Of a stretch of 64,000 nucleotides of DNA, positions 63,351 to 64,000 are shown piece after piece. The position numbers and the translations under genes are program-made. Source of the DNA: an uncultured Oscillospiraceae bacterium (lineage in GTDB: Bacteria; Bacillota; Clostridia; Oscillospirales; Ruminococcaceae); contig CAKSPC010000002.1 in NCBI GenBank assembly GCA_934481445.1, forward strand, positions 35,432 to 99,431, written 5' to 3'. The notes under the pieces are model-generated. The model was not told the DNA's origin and did not search any database. It was given only the letters and a program-made list of their open reading frames with translations. Within the stretch, counting starts at the first letter, position 1; each line of letters begins with the position of its first letter.

Positions 63351-63365
63351 TTTTTCGCGGCACTA

Positions 63366-63394
63366 TTGAAAACAGAACGGGAATATGGTATAAT
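63366..63394 (+). promoter_or_regulatory. Promoter of rpsB
   Basis: TTGAAA (63366-63371), 17-bp spacer and TATAAT (63389-63394) with an extended TGG element. Confidence 0.85.
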
Positions 63395-63430
63395 ATTTCA
63401 GTAAATGTGCAGAATAAGCGCAAATACACA

Positions 63431-63484
63431 CACGGAAACAGCCTTCGACGGTGCGCGTAAGCGTCCGAAGCGTGATTTTCCGTG
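63431..63484 (+). ncRNA. Structured leader of rpsB
   Basis: CACGGAAA (63431-63438) pairs with TTTCCGTG (63477-63484). Inside it, CTTCG (63443-63447) pairs with CGAAG (63466-63470) and ACG with CGT across one bulged C. The fold sits between promoter and ribosome site. Ribosomal-protein leaders of this kind often bind their own product, here S2. Confidence 0.6.
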
Positions 63485-63521
63485 GAGGAAATTTTTTATT
63501 AACCAAATGGAGGAAAACAAA

Positions 63522-64000
63522 ATGGCAGTAGTATCTATGAAGCAGCTTCTCGAAGCAGGTGTACACTTTGGTCACCAGACAAGAAGATGGAACCCTAAAA
63601 TGGCTCCCTACATCTTCACCGAAAGAAACGGCATCTACATCATCGACCTTCAGAAGACAGTTAAGAAGCTTGACGAGGCTTACAACTTCATCCACGAAGT
63701 AGCTGCAAACGGCGGCGAGATCCTTTTCGTCGGCACAAAGAAGCAGGCTGCTGATTCCATCAAGGAAGAGGCAGTTCGCGCAGGTGCACACTATGTAAAC
63801 GCTAGATGGCTCGGCGGTATGATGACCAACTTCAAGACCATCCAGAGAAGAATCGCAAGACTTGAGCAGCTCCACGCTATGGAAGCTGACAATACATTTG
63901 ATCTGCTCCCCAAGAAGGAAGTTATCAAGCTCAACCTCGAGATCGAGAAGCTCGAAAAGTTCCTCGGCGGTATCAAGAACATGAAGAAGCTCCCCGGCGC
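63522..64000 (+). CDS. rpsB: 30S ribosomal protein S2, N-terminal part (3' end outside window)
   Basis: 159 complete codons are present, reading [27 protein letters not shown], then [33 protein letters not shown] and [13 protein letters not shown]2 is a late-assembling protein of the small subunit. GGAGG lies upstream of the ATG. tsf normally follows but is outside the window. Confidence 0.98.
   Translation, partial: MAVVSMKQLLEAGVHFGHQTRRWNPKMAPYIFTERNGIYIIDLQKTVKKLDEAYNFIHEVAANGGEILFVGTKKQAADSIKEEAVRAGAHYVNARWLGGMMTNFKTIQRRIARLEQLHAMEADNTFDLLPKKEVIKLNLEIEKLEKFLGGIKNMKKLPG

Overview
The window looks like chromosomal DNA of a Gram-positive, Clostridia-type bacterium, most likely from the Oscillospiraceae/Ruminococcus group. 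The evidence is a T-box leader, an infC-rpmI-rplT operon with leader RNA, an rpsU-yqeG pair, efp followed by a CD1247-type gene, a YlmC/YmxH gene, and a secreted GH5 cellulase next to a GH95 enzyme. The taxon is inferred from gene content and was not searched. Genes are dense and almost all on the + strand. The only convincing minus-strand gene is a nitroreductase at 4760-5377. I saw no tRNA, rRNA, CRISPR array, insertion sequence, prophage or attachment site.

Layout. 1-4715: cysteine genes (end of cysE, then cysS), followed by three tandem cyclophilin-like lipoproteins. 4728-11615: an accessory carbohydrate block with divergent promoters. It holds a GH95 enzyme behind a LacI-type palindrome, an L-fucose-isomerase-like protein, an AraC regulator and a GH5 lipoprotein. 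11739-17947: the cell-shape cluster mreBCD-mrdA (PBP2), minD and mgsA, without minC or minE. 18002-22914: an ATC-hydrolase-like protein, recO, a zinc-finger membrane protein and mutS2. 22949-28713: a D-2-hydroxyacid dehydrogenase, an MBL-fold hydrolase, and a Phe T-box leader with pheS-pheT. 28890-35285: an MMPL exporter translationally coupled to a large GLUG/coiled-coil surface protein. 35341-36861: infC-rpmI-rplT with leader structures. 36885-48737: an rRNA/tRNA methyltransferase, topA, trmFO, plsX, rnc, a radical SAM protein, smc and ftsY, tightly packed. 48770-51263: an overlapping run of an XTP pyrophosphatase, yhbY, nadD, yqeK and rsfS. 51294-55624: rpsU, yqeG, an nfo-like gene, an unknown gene, aroQ and a degenerate aminopeptidase P-like gene. 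55651-56898: efp and a CD1247-type gene. 56964-62984: hisC, a small unknown gene, metY, an ABC-F protein, a DEDDh exonuclease and a HAD phosphatase. 63060-64000: a ylmC/ymxH-type gene and the start of rpsB behind a structured leader.

Most of the window is housekeeping. The least ordinary items are: a pita-bread (aminopeptidase P) homologue next to efp with four of five metal ligands and the catalytic His replaced; a membrane protein ending in an exact RanBP2-type zinc-finger pattern between recO and mutS2; a coupled MMPL/GLUG-coiled-coil pair; a MinD without Min partners or a membrane-targeting tail; three tandem cyclophilin lipoproteins, one lacking the catalytic Arg; and an ABC-F protein with a damaged second ATPase site. 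RNA-level points are an ATC start codon for infC, alternative pairings between rpmI and rplT, and structured leaders before pheS, infC, efp and rpsB.
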